From the NCBI RefSeq assembly GCF_011440305.1, contig NZ_JAAOIW010000007.1, positions 320,076-384,075 of the forward strand: DNA of 64,000 bases. The letters are read 5' to 3'. This DNA is from Paenibacillus agricola (GTDB taxonomy: Bacteria; Bacillota; Bacilli; Paenibacillales; NBRC-103111). The notes under the pieces were generated by a model that did not search any database, was not told where the DNA came from, and saw only the letters and a list, made by a program, of their open reading frames with translations. Both the position numbers and the translations under genes were made by a program. The first letter of the stretch is position 1. Each line of letters starts with the position of its first letter. Positions 35,656-46,143 of the stretch are shown here, in pieces.

Positions 35656-36996
35656 TTAAGCATGGACACGGTCCAACCCGACAAACTTGTTGAAATTTTT
35701 CAAAAAAGCGAGCTCTACCGTGCCCACCGGTCCATTCCGCTGCTTGGCAATAATGATTTCGATAATATTTTTCTTCTCGGACTCTTTATCATAATAATCA
35801 TCCCGATACAAAAAGGCCACGATATCCGCATCTTGCTCAATCGATCCGGATTCCCGCAAGTCCGACATCATCGGTCGCTTATCCTGCCGCTGCTCAACGC
35901 CACGGCTTAATTGCGACAGCGCAATGACGGGCACATCCAGCTCACGCGCGATTTGCTTAAGCGTACGCGAGATTTCCGATACCTCCTGCTGCCGGTTATC
36001 ACCCTTGCCTCTGCCATGGATTAGCTGCAGGTAATCGATCAGGATCATCCCAAGCCCGCGCTCCTGCTTGAGCCTGCGGCACCTGGCCCGGATGTCCGCG
36101 ACGGTCACTGACGGCGAATCATCAATATAGATGTTCGCCTCCGACAAGGAACCGATCGCCATCGTCATCTTCTCCCAATCCTCAGCCTCCAAGAGGCCTG
36201 TACGCATGCGGGTTGCATCCACATTCGCTTCCGCACAAATCATCCGCTGTACGAGCTGGGGGGCGCCCATTTCCAGGCTGAAGATGGCGACGGTTTCCTT
36301 CTCGCGCACCCCTACATTTTGCGCAATGTTCAAGGCAAAGGCCGTCTTTCCTACCGATGGACGGGCGGCGACGATAATTAAATCGGAACGCTGGAAGCCC
36401 GAGGTCATCTTATCCAAATCCTGAAAGCCAGACCGGATTCCCGTCGTTCCGCCTTTATTGTTATACAGGTATTCAACCTTGTCGAATACCTCCATTAAAA
36501 CATCGCGTATCGCCACAAATCCGGTTGTCGAGCGACGCTGGGAAATTTCCAGAATCTTTTTCTCAGCCTCGCCCAGAAGCTCGCCTACATCATCCGTGCT
36601 GGCATACCCATCGGTAACGATACTTGTCGCTGCGCGGATTAAACGCCGCAGCATCGACTTCTCCTCGACGATTTCCGCATAGTAATCAATGTTTGCGGCT
36701 GTGGGAACGGCACTAGCCAACTCAGACAAATACTTGATCCCGCCAATTTCCTCCAGCTGCTGTTTGTTTTGCAGCTTGGAGGTCAGCGTAATCAAGTCAA
36801 TGGGTTCCTCCTCGTCGGCCAGCTCCAGCATCGATTCGAAGATCCGCTGATGCGAGGTGCGATAGAAATCGTCGGCACTGATCCTCTCTACCGCCGTGAC
36901 GAGCGAATCGCTGTCAAGCAAAATAGCGCCGAGCACGGCCTGCTCGGCTTCCAAATTTTGCGGAGGGATTCGGTCTAGAAATACACCCTCATTCAA
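35656..36996 (-). CDS. dnaB: Replicative DNA helicase
   Basis: 446 residues (named dnaC in B. subtilis). The N-terminal primase-interacting domain (PPQNLEAEQAVLGAILLDSD) is followed by the RecA-like helicase domain with Walker A ARPSVGKTAFALNIAQ, Walker B GMILIDYLQLI and the arginine-finger region SDLRESGSIEQDAD. It forms the hexameric ring that unwinds DNA at forks. GGGAGG is well placed before the ATG. No intein is present. Confidence 0.98.
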   Translation of the reverse strand: MNEGVFLDRIPPQNLEAEQAVLGAILLDSDSLVTAVERISADDFYRTSHQRIFESMLELADEEEPIDLITLTSKLQNKQQLEEIGGIKYLSELASAVPTAANIDYYAEIVEEKSMLRRLIRAATSIVTDGYASTDDVGELLGEAEKKILEISQRRSTTGFVAIRDVLMEVFDKVEYLYNNKGGTTGIRSGFQDLDKMTSGFQRSDLIIVAARPSVGKTAFALNIAQNVGVREKETVAIFSLEMGAPQLVQRMICAEANVDATRMRTGLLEAEDWEKMTMAIGSLSEANIYIDDSPSVTVADIRARCRRLKQERGLGMILIDYLQLIHGRGKGDNRQQEVSEISRTLKQIARELDVPVIALSQLSRGVEQRQDKRPMMSDLRESGSIEQDADIVAFLYRDDYYDKESEKKNIIEIIIAKQRNGPVGTVELAFLKNFNKFVGLDRVHA

Positions 36997-37033
36997 TTGC
37001 GTTCCCTCCCGGGTTGTTTTGCTAATGGATAGC

Positions 37034-37483
37034 TCACTTGTCTTCGCTTACGTGGATTTTCAGCTTTGCTGAAACCTCAGGGTGCAGCTTAACGGCAACC
37101 TCTGTCACACCCAATGTACGAATCGGATCCTCCATTTGAATCTTGCGTTTGTCCAGCTTAAGCTTGAACTGCTTTTCTACTTCCTCCGCTACCTGCTTGT
37201 TGGAAATAGCTCCGAACAGGCGGCCGTCCTTACCCGACTTCGCCGTCAGCTCCACTGTGATTTCCCCTAGCTTCTGCCCAATCGCTTCAGCATCCGCTTT
37301 ATCCTGGTCTTTCTTGCGTTGCTCAGCCTTCTTCTGTTGGTCAAGCATCTTTACAGACGACTCATTTGCTGGAGCTGCTAGCTTTTGCGGTAATAAAAAG
37401 TTGTTCGCATAGCCCTCTGAAACCTCTTTCAGCTCGCCTTTTTTCCCTTGTCCTTTAACATCCTTTAGCAAAATCACTTTCAT
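37034..37483 (-). CDS. rplI: Ribosomal protein bL9
   Basis: 149 residues with the classic bL9 N-terminus [36 protein letters not shown], the long connecting helix and the C-terminal rRNA-binding lobe ([20 protein letters not shown]). Its ATG overlaps the gdpP stop by four bases. Confidence 0.98.
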   Translation of the reverse strand: MKVILLKDVKGQGKKGELKEVSEGYANNFLLPQKLAAPANESSVKMLDQQKKAEQRKKDQDKADAEAIGQKLGEITVELTAKSGKDGRLFGAISNKQVAEEVEKQFKLKLDKRKIQMEDPIRTLGVTEVAVKLHPEVSAKLKIHVSEDK

Positions 37484-39444
37484 TCAAAAAGCGCCTCCTC
37501 CGAGTTCATCTCCGTTAATATATCTTTCAGCTTTTGCATCGCATCGCTAAGCGAACCTTCGAACTGGGTGGCTGCATTCGTTAAATGCCCGCCGCCCCCC
37601 ATCCGTTCCATCACAATCTGTACATTCAATTGCCCTAAGGAGCGTGCACTGATCCCAACCAGCCCATCGGGGCGCTCGCTGATCACGAAGGATGCCATCA
37701 CTCCGGTCATCGTCAGCAACGTATCTGCCGCTTGGGCAATTAAGAGCTGCGGGTATTTGCGGTTGGGCTCCGTTACAGCCAAAGCAATATGGTTAAAAAT
37801 AACCGTTGCGTTCTTAATCACCTCAGCACGCTTAATGTAGGCTTCCAAATCCTCCTTCAGCAACCGCTGGATAAGTGAGGAATCCGCCCCATTGCGCCTC
37901 AGGAAGGAAGCCGCTTCAAACGTTCGGGCTCCGGTGCTTAAGGTGAAGCTTTTCGTATCGACCACAATGCCGGCTAACAGTGCAGTCGCTTCAAGCACGC
38001 CCATCGTTAAGCGGTCGTTGAAGTATTGCAGCAGCTCCGTTACCAGCTCGCAGGTCGAGGAAGCGTAAGGTTCCATATAAACCAAAGTGGCGTCTTGGAT
38101 AAACTCCTCGCCTCGCCTGTGGTGGTCTACAATAAATTTGCGCTGTGTTAGCTGCAGCAGCTTGGGCTCCGCCAGCATTGAAGCTTTATGCGTATCTACC
38201 ACAACCGCCAAGGAGCGCTGGTTCATGATCTGCATCGCTTGCTCCGGCGTAATAAACCACCGGTTCAGCTTCTCATCCTCAGCAATCGTATCCATCAGCT
38301 TTTGGATGGAAGGATTAACCCCTTCTAACACAATATAGCCTTCCTTATTGCTGACATGGACCGCCTTCAGCACGCCAATCGCGGCTCCTATTGAATCCAT
38401 ATCGGGGTAGCGATGCCCCATAATAATAACCTTGTCACATTCTTTGATCAAGTCACGCAATGCATGGGAAATGACACGTGCCCTTACCCGTGTCCTTTTC
38501 TCAATCGCATTGGAACGTCCTCCATAGAAGGACAGCCGTTCCCCAATCTTGACCGCCACCTGGTCGCCACCTCGGCCCAGAGCCATATCCAAGCTGGTCT
38601 GTGCTAGGCGCCCTAGCTCAGCCAGGGAGTCATTGCCAGACGCAATCCCAATGCTCAGCGTCAGCTGCAGCTTGTGCTCAATGGTGAGGTCGCGCACATC
38701 GTCCAGAATTTCAAAGCGCGATTGCTCCAGCATCTTCAAGCCCTTCTGGTCGATCAAGATCAAATACCGGTCTGACGCCGTACGCCGCAAGAATACATTG
38801 TATTTCTGCGCCCACTCGGTAATTTCGCCGGTCACGCGAGCCATCATAACGCTGCGTGTTTGGTCATCCATGCCTTGGGTGGCTTCATCCAAATTATCCA
38901 TCATAATAATCCCGATCGACAGCCGTTCTTCCTCATGACGTATGGATAACGTTTTGAAGGCGGTAATATCGGTGATATACAGCAGCTTTTCATTAGGTCT
39001 AACCTGCACCTGGTAAATATTTTTACCTATTGCCATCTCTAGCTTTGCTGGTTCCTTATCCTTGCGCCCCTTCAATACTGGAATTAAATCCAGCAGTCCC
39101 TCACCAATCAAAGAGTCCTTGCCAAGCATCTTCCCTACAAAAGGATTATGCCATTCCACAATTTTCTCTTCATTGTAAAGTAATATGCCCATGGGCAGCT
39201 CATTAATGACCTCACTGCCCGCCCGTTTGATACGATGTGATAATGTGGCCACATAACGGTTCAAATCCTTGCGGAAGGCCTGCTCAGCTTTAATAGTAAA
39301 GAAGCCTAAGGCGCCAGATACAACCAAAGCGATCACACCGACCACCCACTGGTAGTACATCAGCACAAAAATAAGGGTAGTCAATACAGCAAAAATCCAT
39401 ACGATATGCAAGCCGTGCCAACGCTTTAGCAGGAACTTCGGCAT
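37480..39444 (-). CDS. gdpP: Cyclic-di-AMP phosphodiesterase GdpP (YybT)
   Basis: 654 residues: two N-terminal TM helices (about 12-50), a PAS-like domain (about 70-150), a degenerate GGDEF-like domain (about 170-300) and DHH plus DHHA1 domains (about 335-645). Catalytic metal motifs: [29 protein letters not shown] and the DHHA1 motif [15 protein letters not shown]. GdpP hydrolyses the second messenger c-di-AMP, which governs potassium and osmotic balance and wall stress tolerance. It is coupled to yybS upstream and rplI downstream. Confidence 0.96.
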   Translation of the reverse strand: MPKFLLKRWHGLHIVWIFAVLTTLIFVLMYYQWVVGVIALVVSGALGFFTIKAEQAFRKDLNRYVATLSHRIKRAGSEVINELPMGILLYNEEKIVEWHNPFVGKMLGKDSLIGEGLLDLIPVLKGRKDKEPAKLEMAIGKNIYQVQVRPNEKLLYITDITAFKTLSIRHEEERLSIGIIMMDNLDEATQGMDDQTRSVMMARVTGEITEWAQKYNVFLRRTASDRYLILIDQKGLKMLEQSRFEILDDVRDLTIEHKLQLTLSIGIASGNDSLAELGRLAQTSLDMALGRGGDQVAVKIGERLSFYGGRSNAIEKRTRVRARVISHALRDLIKECDKVIIMGHRYPDMDSIGAAIGVLKAVHVSNKEGYIVLEGVNPSIQKLMDTIAEDEKLNRWFITPEQAMQIMNQRSLAVVVDTHKASMLAEPKLLQLTQRKFIVDHHRRGEEFIQDATLVYMEPYASSTCELVTELLQYFNDRLTMGVLEATALLAGIVVDTKSFTLSTGARTFEAASFLRRNGADSSLIQRLLKEDLEAYIKRAEVIKNATVIFNHIALAVTEPNRKYPQLLIAQAADTLLTMTGVMASFVISERPDGLVGISARSLGQLNVQIVMERMGGGGHLTNAATQFEGSLSDAMQKLKDILTEMNSEEALFE

Positions 39445-39467
39445 TCATTTCGCTCCTAATCCAATCT

Positions 39468-40403
39468 TTATTTTCGGGTCACACGTTCGCGGAGCGGAAA
39501 CGCAACATCGAATACCCCAAGCAAACTTAATATAAAATAGGCTGGAGCAAAAACCAATGAGATCACAATAGCAACGATCGGCAATGCCCGGTTCCAGCCT
39601 TTAATATGAGCCACGAAAAATAGAAATGAAATCGCCTGCACAGCGAATAAGAAAGTTAACAGAGGCAATAAGTTAAGCAGCATCGTAAAGAGGATTGAGC
39701 TCGTATCCTTGACTAACATTTCCATGAATAAGGCAATCACATAATACCATACCAATGATCTGTGGAGCTTCCACTCTCGAATCGGTTTAAGACCGGGTAT
39801 CTTCTCGCCAGAGCGATTAAGCAATTTCCTCGACAACCAATGTGTGATTAATACTAAGAAAAAGGAGAAGCCAATCATGTACAACGGAACCAGTTGGCTT
39901 GCAATTTGCACAAGCAGGTCTTTGTCGACAACCAGCGCATTTTGCATTTGGACAGGCAATGTTTGGATACTTTCGAGCATAAACTGTTTCATTTTATCAA
40001 TGAGATTAAGTCCAAATGCATAGCTTACAATTAAGCTTAGCAGCAGCTCCGCTATCAAAGTAACCGTTCCCGCTGTGAGTACACTTCGAGCCGGTGCACG
40101 TTTCTTGTACATATTGCCCATTTGGATAACTGGCGGCAAGAAAAATAACGATATAGCAATTAGCAAAACAGCAACCCAACCCATAAAAAGCAGTGAGGTC
40201 ACAAGATAAACCGCAACCAAGCTTATCCCATAAAACAATAAAAATCGTTTCGTATCCAGCTTCACATACTGTACAAGCAACGGTACCATCAACAAACAGA
40301 TCGTAATGCTATTGACTAGCGGTACCAATATAGACAGCAGTAAAACAACTGTTGCCAAACCCCAACCCAGTAATCCCAAGGAACCCTTCCTCAACACTTT
40401 CAC
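39468..40403 (-). CDS. YybS-type DUF2232 membrane protein
   Basis: 311 residues with about eight hydrophobic helices (LVPLVNSITICLLMVPLLVQ, VLLIAISLFFLPPVIQMGNM, LPIVAIVISLVFAPAYFILS). The family always sits before gdpP in this gene order; a transport role has been proposed but not shown. Start is uncertain: GTG at 40403, GTG at 40397 or TTG at 40394 (the last best spaced from GAGG). Confidence 0.88.
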   Translation of the reverse strand: MKVLRKGSLGLLGWGLATVVLLLSILVPLVNSITICLLMVPLLVQYVKLDTKRFLLFYGISLVAVYLVTSLLFMGWVAVLLIAISLFFLPPVIQMGNMYKKRAPARSVLTAGTVTLIAELLLSLIVSYAFGLNLIDKMKQFMLESIQTLPVQMQNALVVDKDLLVQIASQLVPLYMIGFSFFLVLITHWLSRKLLNRSGEKIPGLKPIREWKLHRSLVWYYVIALFMEMLVKDTSSILFTMLLNLLPLLTFLFAVQAISFLFFVAHIKGWNRALPIVAIVISLVFAPAYFILSLLGVFDVAFPLRERVTRK

Positions 40404-40473
40404 CTCTTATGCGAATGTTCGTCCAAAGCTCTAGGTATTTCCACACGGTCAGACTTGACTATTATAACACATC

Positions 40474-40890
40474 TCACACCTTTTGTTCTGCTTGCCACAG
40501 CTTGAAGCAATAATCAATGATTTCCCGCCTGCGGATAATCCCTATAAAGACCTCACTATCATCGATAACGGGCACATAGTTTTGATTGGTCGCCAGCAGG
40601 ATCAGGTCCTGCATCTGCTGGTCGATACGTACAGGCTTAATGTCCATATGCTGGGCAACATCCTTCAATTGGATCTTATGCGTATTGTCAAAACCAATTT
40701 GCGGTTCATGCTTCAGCTTCCACAATAAATCACCCTCTGTGATAGTACCTACATATTTGCCATCATCACCAATAAGCGGCACTGCCGAATAGCGGTGGTA
40801 TTCCATTCTTTCAAGCGCTTGGCGCATGGTCGAATTTGGAGATAAGTAAATAACTTCATCTTTAGGCACAAGAAAAAACGCGATATTCAC
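40474..40890 (-). CDS. Two-CBS-domain protein
   Basis: 138 residues from a GTG (VNIAFFLVPKDEVIYLSPNS), comprising two CBS motifs: STMRQALERMEYHRYSAVPL with GKYVGTITEGDLLW, and KPVRIDQQMQDLILLAT with YVPVIDDSEVFIGIIRRREI. CBS pairs bind adenine nucleotides. Its place just upstream of yybS-gdpP raises the possibility of c-di-AMP sensing, as in Bacillus DarB/CbpB, but that is inference. The longer frame to 40956 adds residues that are not CBS-like. Confidence 0.85.
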   Translation of the reverse strand: MNIAFFLVPKDEVIYLSPNSTMRQALERMEYHRYSAVPLIGDDGKYVGTITEGDLLWKLKHEPQIGFDNTHKIQLKDVAQHMDIKPVRIDQQMQDLILLATNQNYVPVIDDSEVFIGIIRRREIIDYCFKLWQAEQKV

Positions 40891-41017
40891 AAAACCAACC
40901 CTTTCCAACTGAAGTAACCGAACCCCGTATGCATTTAATAATACACTATGACGCATATAGAAGATATACGACAGAGCCGTCCCTTTATTTTATCAAATGT
41001 AAGCGTCTTGTACTATG

Positions 41018-41050
41018 AAAAAAAACAGCCCGCACATAGCCGGCTGTTCA
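41018..41050 (-). terminator. Terminator of the Ig-like repeat protein gene
   Basis: Minus strand GAACAGCCGGCTATGTGCGG GCTGTTTTTTTT: AACAGCC / GGCTGTT stem with T-run, 20 bp past the stop. Confidence 0.88.
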
Positions 41051-41068
41051 GGTACTTCCTATTTCTTG

Positions 41069-44000
41069 TTATTTAACTGTTATTTGTACGTACCATTTAA
41101 TATTGGAATAAGTAACCGTGATTCTTGCCTTACCTTTCCCTGTTGCTTTGATCATGCCATCTTTCACATCAGCGATCATGCTATTCGATGACTGCCATAA
41201 TGCAGGGATTGTCACATCTTCATCCGTACCATCAGAGTAACTGCCTGTTGCAGTCACTTGGGCTTCTTGGCCCTCTGTAAGGTCCAGCTTAACTACATCA
41301 GTTTTCAAATATTTCAACGTATTTACATCTACTGGTAATCCAATCGACTTGCCACCGAAGGTTCCGGTAACTATTGTTTTACCAGAGCCGGTTGCAGTTA
41401 TTGTACCCTTCACAACATCGGCTACTTTATAAGAAGCAGTTTTCCAAGTCGCGGCTGAGGTTACATCCCTTATACTTCCGTCAGCAAGCGTGGCGGTTAA
41501 TATGACCGTCACATTGTCTCCTGTTTTCATTGAAATAAACCGACGGTCCACTTCCAGCTTTTGTACAACACCGATCTCTACGGCAATCGTAACGCTCTTC
41601 CCACCATAAGTTGCTGTGATTGTAGCTTTACCTCGTGCTACTGGAGTCACCGTTCCTTTAGATACTAGTGCAACCTTCGAATTGCTGGATTTCCACTCCG
41701 CTTCGTTAGTAACATCTCTGCTGGCACCTAATTCATCGACTGCCTCTAGCGTAATTTGCCTGATCGCATCACCCAAATCAAAAACTAGGTAAGTTGTACT
41801 GGGCGTTAATGAGCTTGCCGTATCTACATTCACTGTAACTCTAACTGACTTGCCATCAAATGTAGCCGTCACTTCGGTAACTCCAGTATCCTTAGCAGTA
41901 ATTAAACCATTTTCTACGATTGCAACCTTAGTGTTCGAGCTTGACCATACTGCATCGTCTTGTACACTGTTCGTCGAGCCATCTTTATACTTGGCTGAAA
42001 CAACGACTTGCTGTGTTGCTCCTTTTCGTAACACGACCTCAGAGACGTCAGCGGTTAAGCTGAGAAGTACACCGACAGACACTTGAATCGTTACCGTTCT
42101 TGTACCATAGGTTGCTGTGATTGTGGCAGAACCTGTACTAGTTCCCGTTATCGTACCATTATGAACATCTGCAATTGCTGACGAACTTGTCGTCCATACT
42201 GCGCTGCTTGTAACATCAACATCTTCGCCATCTACAAACGTCCCCATCAATACGACAGTTTCTACACCGCCCGCCTCAAGGTTTACTATTTTCTTGCTAA
42301 CTTTGAGATAACTTGGAATATCTACCTGTACCTTGGCTGTAGCACTCTTCCCCCCGTATGTAGCTGTTACATTAGCTTCTCCTGCCGTATAAGAAGTAAT
42401 TTTACCTTGAGAAGTGTAAACAATCGAATCATCGGTTCCACTCCATTTGGCAATACTTGTTACATCTTCAACAGTTCCATCAGCATAAGTGGCATGTAGT
42501 GTGAGCTGCTCCGTCATACCGGTTTGCATAATTACACTATTTTTATTAAGCTTCAGAAGCCTTGGTACTTCTACATCTACAGTCATGGTGACCTGCTTCT
42601 CTCCATATTTCGCTGTAATCACAGCTTCACCTACAGCATTGGCAGTAAGTTTACCTTTATATACATACACAACACTTTCATTACTGGAGGTCCACTCAGC
42701 GCGACTGGCAACATCCTCGGTGCTTCCAGTTGGATAAGTGGCGGTTAACGTCATTTGTTCAGTAATATTTTTCTTTAAAAAAAGCTCCTGCTTATTTAAG
42801 GACAACTTCAGCGTACTGTCCACATCTACTTTTAAAGTTGCTAGTTTGGCTCCATAAGTCGCTGTAATCGTTGCTTGTCCCGTTGCGTATCCGGTAATTT
42901 TACCTTTTATCACATCAGCTGTAGTTCCATTATCCGTACTCCATGTGGCCTTATCTGTTACTACTTCTGTTGTTCCATCCGAATAAGTAGCGATTACCGT
43001 TACTTGCTCTGTTCCACCTTTTTGCAAGGATACGGTCTCCTTGCTAAGTTCAATCCGCCGAGGCATATCCACATCAACAATGATGGAAACTTCCCGCTCT
43101 CCATATTTAGCTATAATCAGTGCTTCGCCTACAGCATTGGCAGAAATTTTCCCTTTATATACATAGGCGATATTCTCGTCGCTCGATGACCATTCCGCAC
43201 GTTCCGTAATCTCTTCTGTATTTCCATTTGAATATGTTGCAGTAAGCGTCAATTGCTCCGCCGTACTATTTTTCATCAATAGCTCTTGCTTATTTAAGTC
43301 CAGCTTAATGGCATTATCAACTTCGACTTTAATGGTTGTTGATTTGGTTCCATAGCTTGCCTTGATCGTTGCTTGACCAGGTCCATACCCTGTAATCTTT
43401 CCTTTTAAAACATCGGCAACCGTTTCCTTATCTGTACTCCAATCAGCTAATAGCGTAACATCCTCGGTTGTTCCATCCGGATATGTGGCTGTCAAAGCAA
43501 CAGTCTCAGTCCCATGCAGCAATAGAGAAACCTCCGATTTGGCTGCATCGACACGCTTTGCGATCTCAACATTTACTGGCAGCGTCAAAGTCTGATTACC
43601 GTACTTAGCTGTAATCGTAGCTGTTCCCGAGCTAAGACCCTTAACTGACCCGTTCGTGACAGTTGCAACCGAATTACTATCACTGCTCCAATCCGCCTTG
43701 GTAGTTACATCCTCGGTTGTTCCATCATCATAATAGGCGGTAAGAACAACACTCTCTGAATGATTGAGTCGTAAATCAATTTTCTGCTTATCTTTCGTCA
43801 ATGCTTTGACTTTCTTACTGACTATGACATTAACCAGAACGGTTTTCCCATTATAAGTTGCCGTAATAACGGCCGTTCCTTCTTTCTTGCCTGTTATACC
43901 GCCTGCATAAACGGTCGCATTCTCTGTAGACCCTGAAACCCACTCGGTCTTCACGGTTACGACCGAAGTACTATTGTCTGTATAGACGGCTGTAGCCGTT

Positions 44001-44164
44001 AGATTAACGGTACTGCCAACTTCTAATGATACTTCATTTTTACTTAATACCAAGCTAGCGATAGTTTCTTCTGCGAATACCACCTGTGAATTATTATTAA
44101 TTACGACTACTCCTATAAATACCAATAGAAGGGTTACAATCCTAGTAATGTGAAATCTCATCAT
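41069..44164 (-). CDS. Secreted protein of twelve Ig-like (Big_2) repeats
   Basis: 1031 residues. A signal peptide (about 1-31, hydrophobic VTLLLVFIGVVVI, cut after VVFA) is followed only by twelve tandem repeats of about 83 residues to the end. Each starts with a pattern like LxLxKxEVSLxxGxTEQLTL, continues ATYxDGTxEDVTxxAxWSSx and ends GKITGxxxGxATITATYGGK. These are bacterial Ig-like group 2 domains. There is no visible SLH domain, LPxTG or transmembrane anchor, so it may be released or held by other contacts. GGAGG precedes the ATG. It interrupts the ribosomal-protein/gdpP order, which suggests a lineage-specific insertion. Confidence 0.9.
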   Translation of the reverse strand: MMRFHITRIVTLLLVFIGVVVINNNSQVVFAEETIASLVLSKNEVSLEVGSTVNLTATAVYTDNSTSVVTVKTEWVSGSTENATVYAGGITGKKEGTAVITATYNGKTVLVNVIVSKKVKALTKDKQKIDLRLNHSESVVLTAYYDDGTTEDVTTKADWSSDSNSVATVTNGSVKGLSSGTATITAKYGNQTLTLPVNVEIAKRVDAAKSEVSLLLHGTETVALTATYPDGTTEDVTLLADWSTDKETVADVLKGKITGYGPGQATIKASYGTKSTTIKVEVDNAIKLDLNKQELLMKNSTAEQLTLTATYSNGNTEEITERAEWSSSDENIAYVYKGKISANAVGEALIIAKYGEREVSIIVDVDMPRRIELSKETVSLQKGGTEQVTVIATYSDGTTEVVTDKATWSTDNGTTADVIKGKITGYATGQATITATYGAKLATLKVDVDSTLKLSLNKQELFLKKNITEQMTLTATYPTGSTEDVASRAEWTSSNESVVYVYKGKLTANAVGEAVITAKYGEKQVTMTVDVEVPRLLKLNKNSVIMQTGMTEQLTLHATYADGTVEDVTSIAKWSGTDDSIVYTSQGKITSYTAGEANVTATYGGKSATAKVQVDIPSYLKVSKKIVNLEAGGVETVVLMGTFVDGEDVDVTSSAVWTTSSSAIADVHNGTITGTSTGSATITATYGTRTVTIQVSVGVLLSLTADVSEVVLRKGATQQVVVSAKYKDGSTNSVQDDAVWSSSNTKVAIVENGLITAKDTGVTEVTATFDGKSVRVTVNVDTASSLTPSTTYLVFDLGDAIRQITLEAVDELGASRDVTNEAEWKSSNSKVALVSKGTVTPVARGKATITATYGGKSVTIAVEIGVVQKLEVDRRFISMKTGDNVTVILTATLADGSIRDVTSAATWKTASYKVADVVKGTITATGSGKTIVTGTFGGKSIGLPVDVNTLKYLKTDVVKLDLTEGQEAQVTATGSYSDGTDEDVTIPALWQSSNSMIADVKDGMIKATGKGKARITVTYSNIKWYVQITVK

Positions 44165-44370
44165 TTGCTTTACCTCCGTAATTTCAAGAATCCTCCAAGC
44201 ACTAATCCATACATCCTACTGGCAGCCTTATAACTTGTACTCCTACGCATCACACCTTATATCAATATCGGATTACACACACAAAAAATGAATACTTCAG
44301 TTAAAGTAATTAGTGAGGGGACGGGTCTTGTGTTACTTAAATTACTACAGATGATTACGATTTATGGACA

Positions 44371-44410
44371 AAAAAAAAGAAACAGCTGGCTAACGCCTGC
44401 TATTTCTCCT
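44371..44410 (-). terminator. Terminator of rpsF-ssb-rpsR
   Basis: Minus strand GAAATAGCAGGCGTTAGCCA GCTGTTTC with TTTTTTTTT directly after. It lies about 12 bp past the rpsR stop. Confidence 0.9.
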
Positions 44411-44418
44411 ACTGTTTA

Positions 44419-44706
44419 CTATTCCGTTGTATATGGCAGCAACGCGATTTGACGGGAGCGTTTGATGGCAATTGTCAACGCACGTTGGTACTTAGCGGAT
44501 GTTCCTGTAACACGGCGTGGAAGAATCTTGCCACGCTCGCTGACAAATTTCTTCAGCGTTTCGATATCCTTATAATCAATGTGAGTGATTTTGTTCACAG
44601 TGAAGTAACATACTTTCCGACGCTTGCCGCCTTTGCCGCCCTTACGGCCGCCAAATTTGCGCTCGCCGCGTTCTTCGCTGTTGTTGTCTCTTCTTTGAAA
44701 GCCCAT
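44419..44706 (-). CDS. rpsR: Ribosomal protein bS18
   Basis: 95 residues. Basic Gly/Arg-rich N-terminus ([19 protein letters not shown]) and the conserved core [40 protein letters not shown] and [20 protein letters not shown]. Binds bS6 on the 30S platform. The N-terminal tail is longer than in B. subtilis, where the protein has about 79 residues. Confidence 0.98.
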   Translation of the reverse strand: MGFQRRDNNSEERGERKFGGRKGGKGGKRRKVCYFTVNKITHIDYKDIETLKKFVSERGKILPRRVTGTSAKYQRALTIAIKRSRQIALLPYTTE

Positions 44707-44727
44707 CGATGCACAATCCTTTCTACG

Positions 44728-45201
44728 TTAAAATGGCAAATCATCATCCGAAATATCAATCGGTTTTCCGTCATCCTGAAACGGATCTTGATTGTTGTCG
44801 CGTGTTACGGCAGGACGCTGTTGGGTATAGCCTTGACCCTGGCTACCACTTGTTCCTTCTTCACGATTTCCTCCGCCACTATTGGGGGATTCCAAGAAAC
44901 GTACATTATCAGCAATGACTTCCGTCACATAAACGCGGCGGCCTTCATTATTGTCATAGTTACGCACTTGCATTCTGCCTTCTACTGCGGCAAGTCGACC
45001 TTTACGCAAATAGTTGGCACATGTTTCAGCAAGCTGACGCCATGTCACAATAGGGATAAAGTCTGCTTCCCGCTCCTTCTGTTGATTAGCAAAAGGACGA
45101 TCTACAGCCAAAGTAAACGTAGTTACAGCAACTCCTGCTGGAGTGTACCGCAATTCAGGATCTTTAGTCAGCCTTCCAATCAAAATCACACGATTAAGCA
45201 A
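44728..45201 (-). CDS. ssb: Single-stranded DNA-binding protein
   Basis: 157 residues from the TTG at 45201, eight bases after GGGAGG. It begins [20 protein letters not shown]; the OB fold continues through [20 protein letters not shown] and [21 protein letters not shown] disordered Gly/Gln-rich linker leads to the acidic tip DISDDDLPF that recruits partner proteins. Lies between rpsF and rpsR in the usual operon. Confidence 0.97.
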   Translation of the reverse strand: MLNRVILIGRLTKDPELRYTPAGVAVTTFTLAVDRPFANQQKEREADFIPIVTWRQLAETCANYLRKGRLAAVEGRMQVRNYDNNEGRRVYVTEVIADNVRFLESPNSGGGNREEGTSGSQGQGYTQQRPAVTRDNNQDPFQDDGKPIDISDDDLPF

Positions 45202-45248
45202 TCTAAAACCCTCCCAGCATGTCAATTACAGCATGTTTAATTCATGAC

Positions 45249-45533
45249 TTACGCTACATCTTGTGTGATCAGGAAACGAATGATTTCATCAGAAATCTTC
45301 ATTACACGATCAAGCTCGGTCAATACGGCATTGTTAGCGTTAAACTTAACTAACACATAATGGCCATCACGATGCTTGTTGATCTCATACGCAAGACGGC
45401 GCTTACCCATTACATCATGCTTCGTAATTTCTCCACCGTTGTTGATGATGTTTTGAAACTTTTCAACCGTAGACTGAACAACTTCCTGCTCGATGTCTGG
45501 ACGAATGATATACATAATCTCATATTTGCGCAT
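45249..45533 (-). CDS. rpsF: Ribosomal protein bS6
   Basis: 94 residues from MRKYEIMYIIRPDIEQEVVQ, with GKRRLAYEINKHRDGHYVLV. AGGAGGTGAAACC precedes this ATG; an upstream in-frame start is not supported. bS6 pairs with bS18, encoded two genes downstream. Confidence 0.97.
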   Translation of the reverse strand: MRKYEIMYIIRPDIEQEVVQSTVEKFQNIINNGGEITKHDVMGKRRLAYEINKHRDGHYVLVKFNANNAVLTELDRVMKISDEIIRFLITQDVA

Positions 45534-45544
45534 GGTTTCACCTC

Positions 45545-45605
45545 CTTTTGGACTAAACGGCTCCACAGTACGGCTTATGCCGAACAGAGCAAGGAGCGAG
45601 CAATT
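45545..45605 (-). promoter_or_regulatory. Candidate S6:S18-binding leader of rpsF
   Basis: Minus strand GGCATAAGCCGTACTGTGGA then GCCGTTTAGTCC before the rpsF RBS, with CCG trinucleotides in a stem-loop context. This fits the known autoregulatory rpsF leader that mimics the S18 site of 16S rRNA. I judge it by eye only. Confidence 0.4.
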
Positions 45606-45633
45606 AAACTTTATTCAAAACTCGCACCACAAT

Positions 45634-45662
45634 ATTATAGCAAAACCACAATACAATAACAA
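45634..45662 (-). promoter_or_regulatory. Promoter of rpsF-ssb-rpsR
   Basis: Minus strand -35 TTGTTA (45657-45662), 17-bp spacer, -10 TATAAT (45634-45639), about 100 bp before the rpsF start. Confidence 0.6.
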
Positions 45663-45871
45663 GCTATATTCCTAGCGTAAAGCTAGAGCAGCTTAGGTAT
45701 GGCAATTATTGGCCTTTATAGCATCATAGAGCTTAGGGAACTCTATATTTAGACTGCTAAAAAATACTAATAAAGGCTGGCTCATGAATGTTGGGATCTT
45801 CATAGCTTCTGCATAGCTAGAGGATTCTCGAAGGTTTTTCTGAAGCCTTACCTATAAAAAGGAGCGTAATT

Positions 45872-46135
45872 ATGAAATATACCTGTACCCTCTTGTTTAC
45901 AGCTATTGGCGCAGCTCTTTGTTTGATGCATATGATCGGGCACGACTCTGATCCGGTCTACATGATATTTTACAGCCTTAGTGTACCAGCTTGGTTCTAT
46001 TCGACTTATACCTACACGAACGTAAACCCGCTTCTGCTCTACTCGCTTACGATCCTATCCTGGACGTTAATCGGCTATATAATCGACCGGTTATACGTAC
46101 GCACCCAAAACAAGTCAAGGAATGACGCACAATAA
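45872..46135 (+). CDS. Hypothetical small membrane protein
   Basis: 87 residues with three hydrophobic stretches (LLFTAIGAALCLMHMI, MIFYSLSVPAWFYSTY, LLLYSLTILSWTLIGYII) and a short charged tail. GGAG lies before the ATG (AAAAAGGAGCGTAATT). Not recognised. It is followed by the Fur-like box of the next gene, so it does not obviously share its transcript. Confidence 0.6.
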   Translation: MKYTCTLLFTAIGAALCLMHMIGHDSDPVYMIFYSLSVPAWFYSTYTYTNVNPLLLYSLTILSWTLIGYIIDRLYVRTQNKSRNDAQ

Positions 46136-46143
46136 AATGATCA

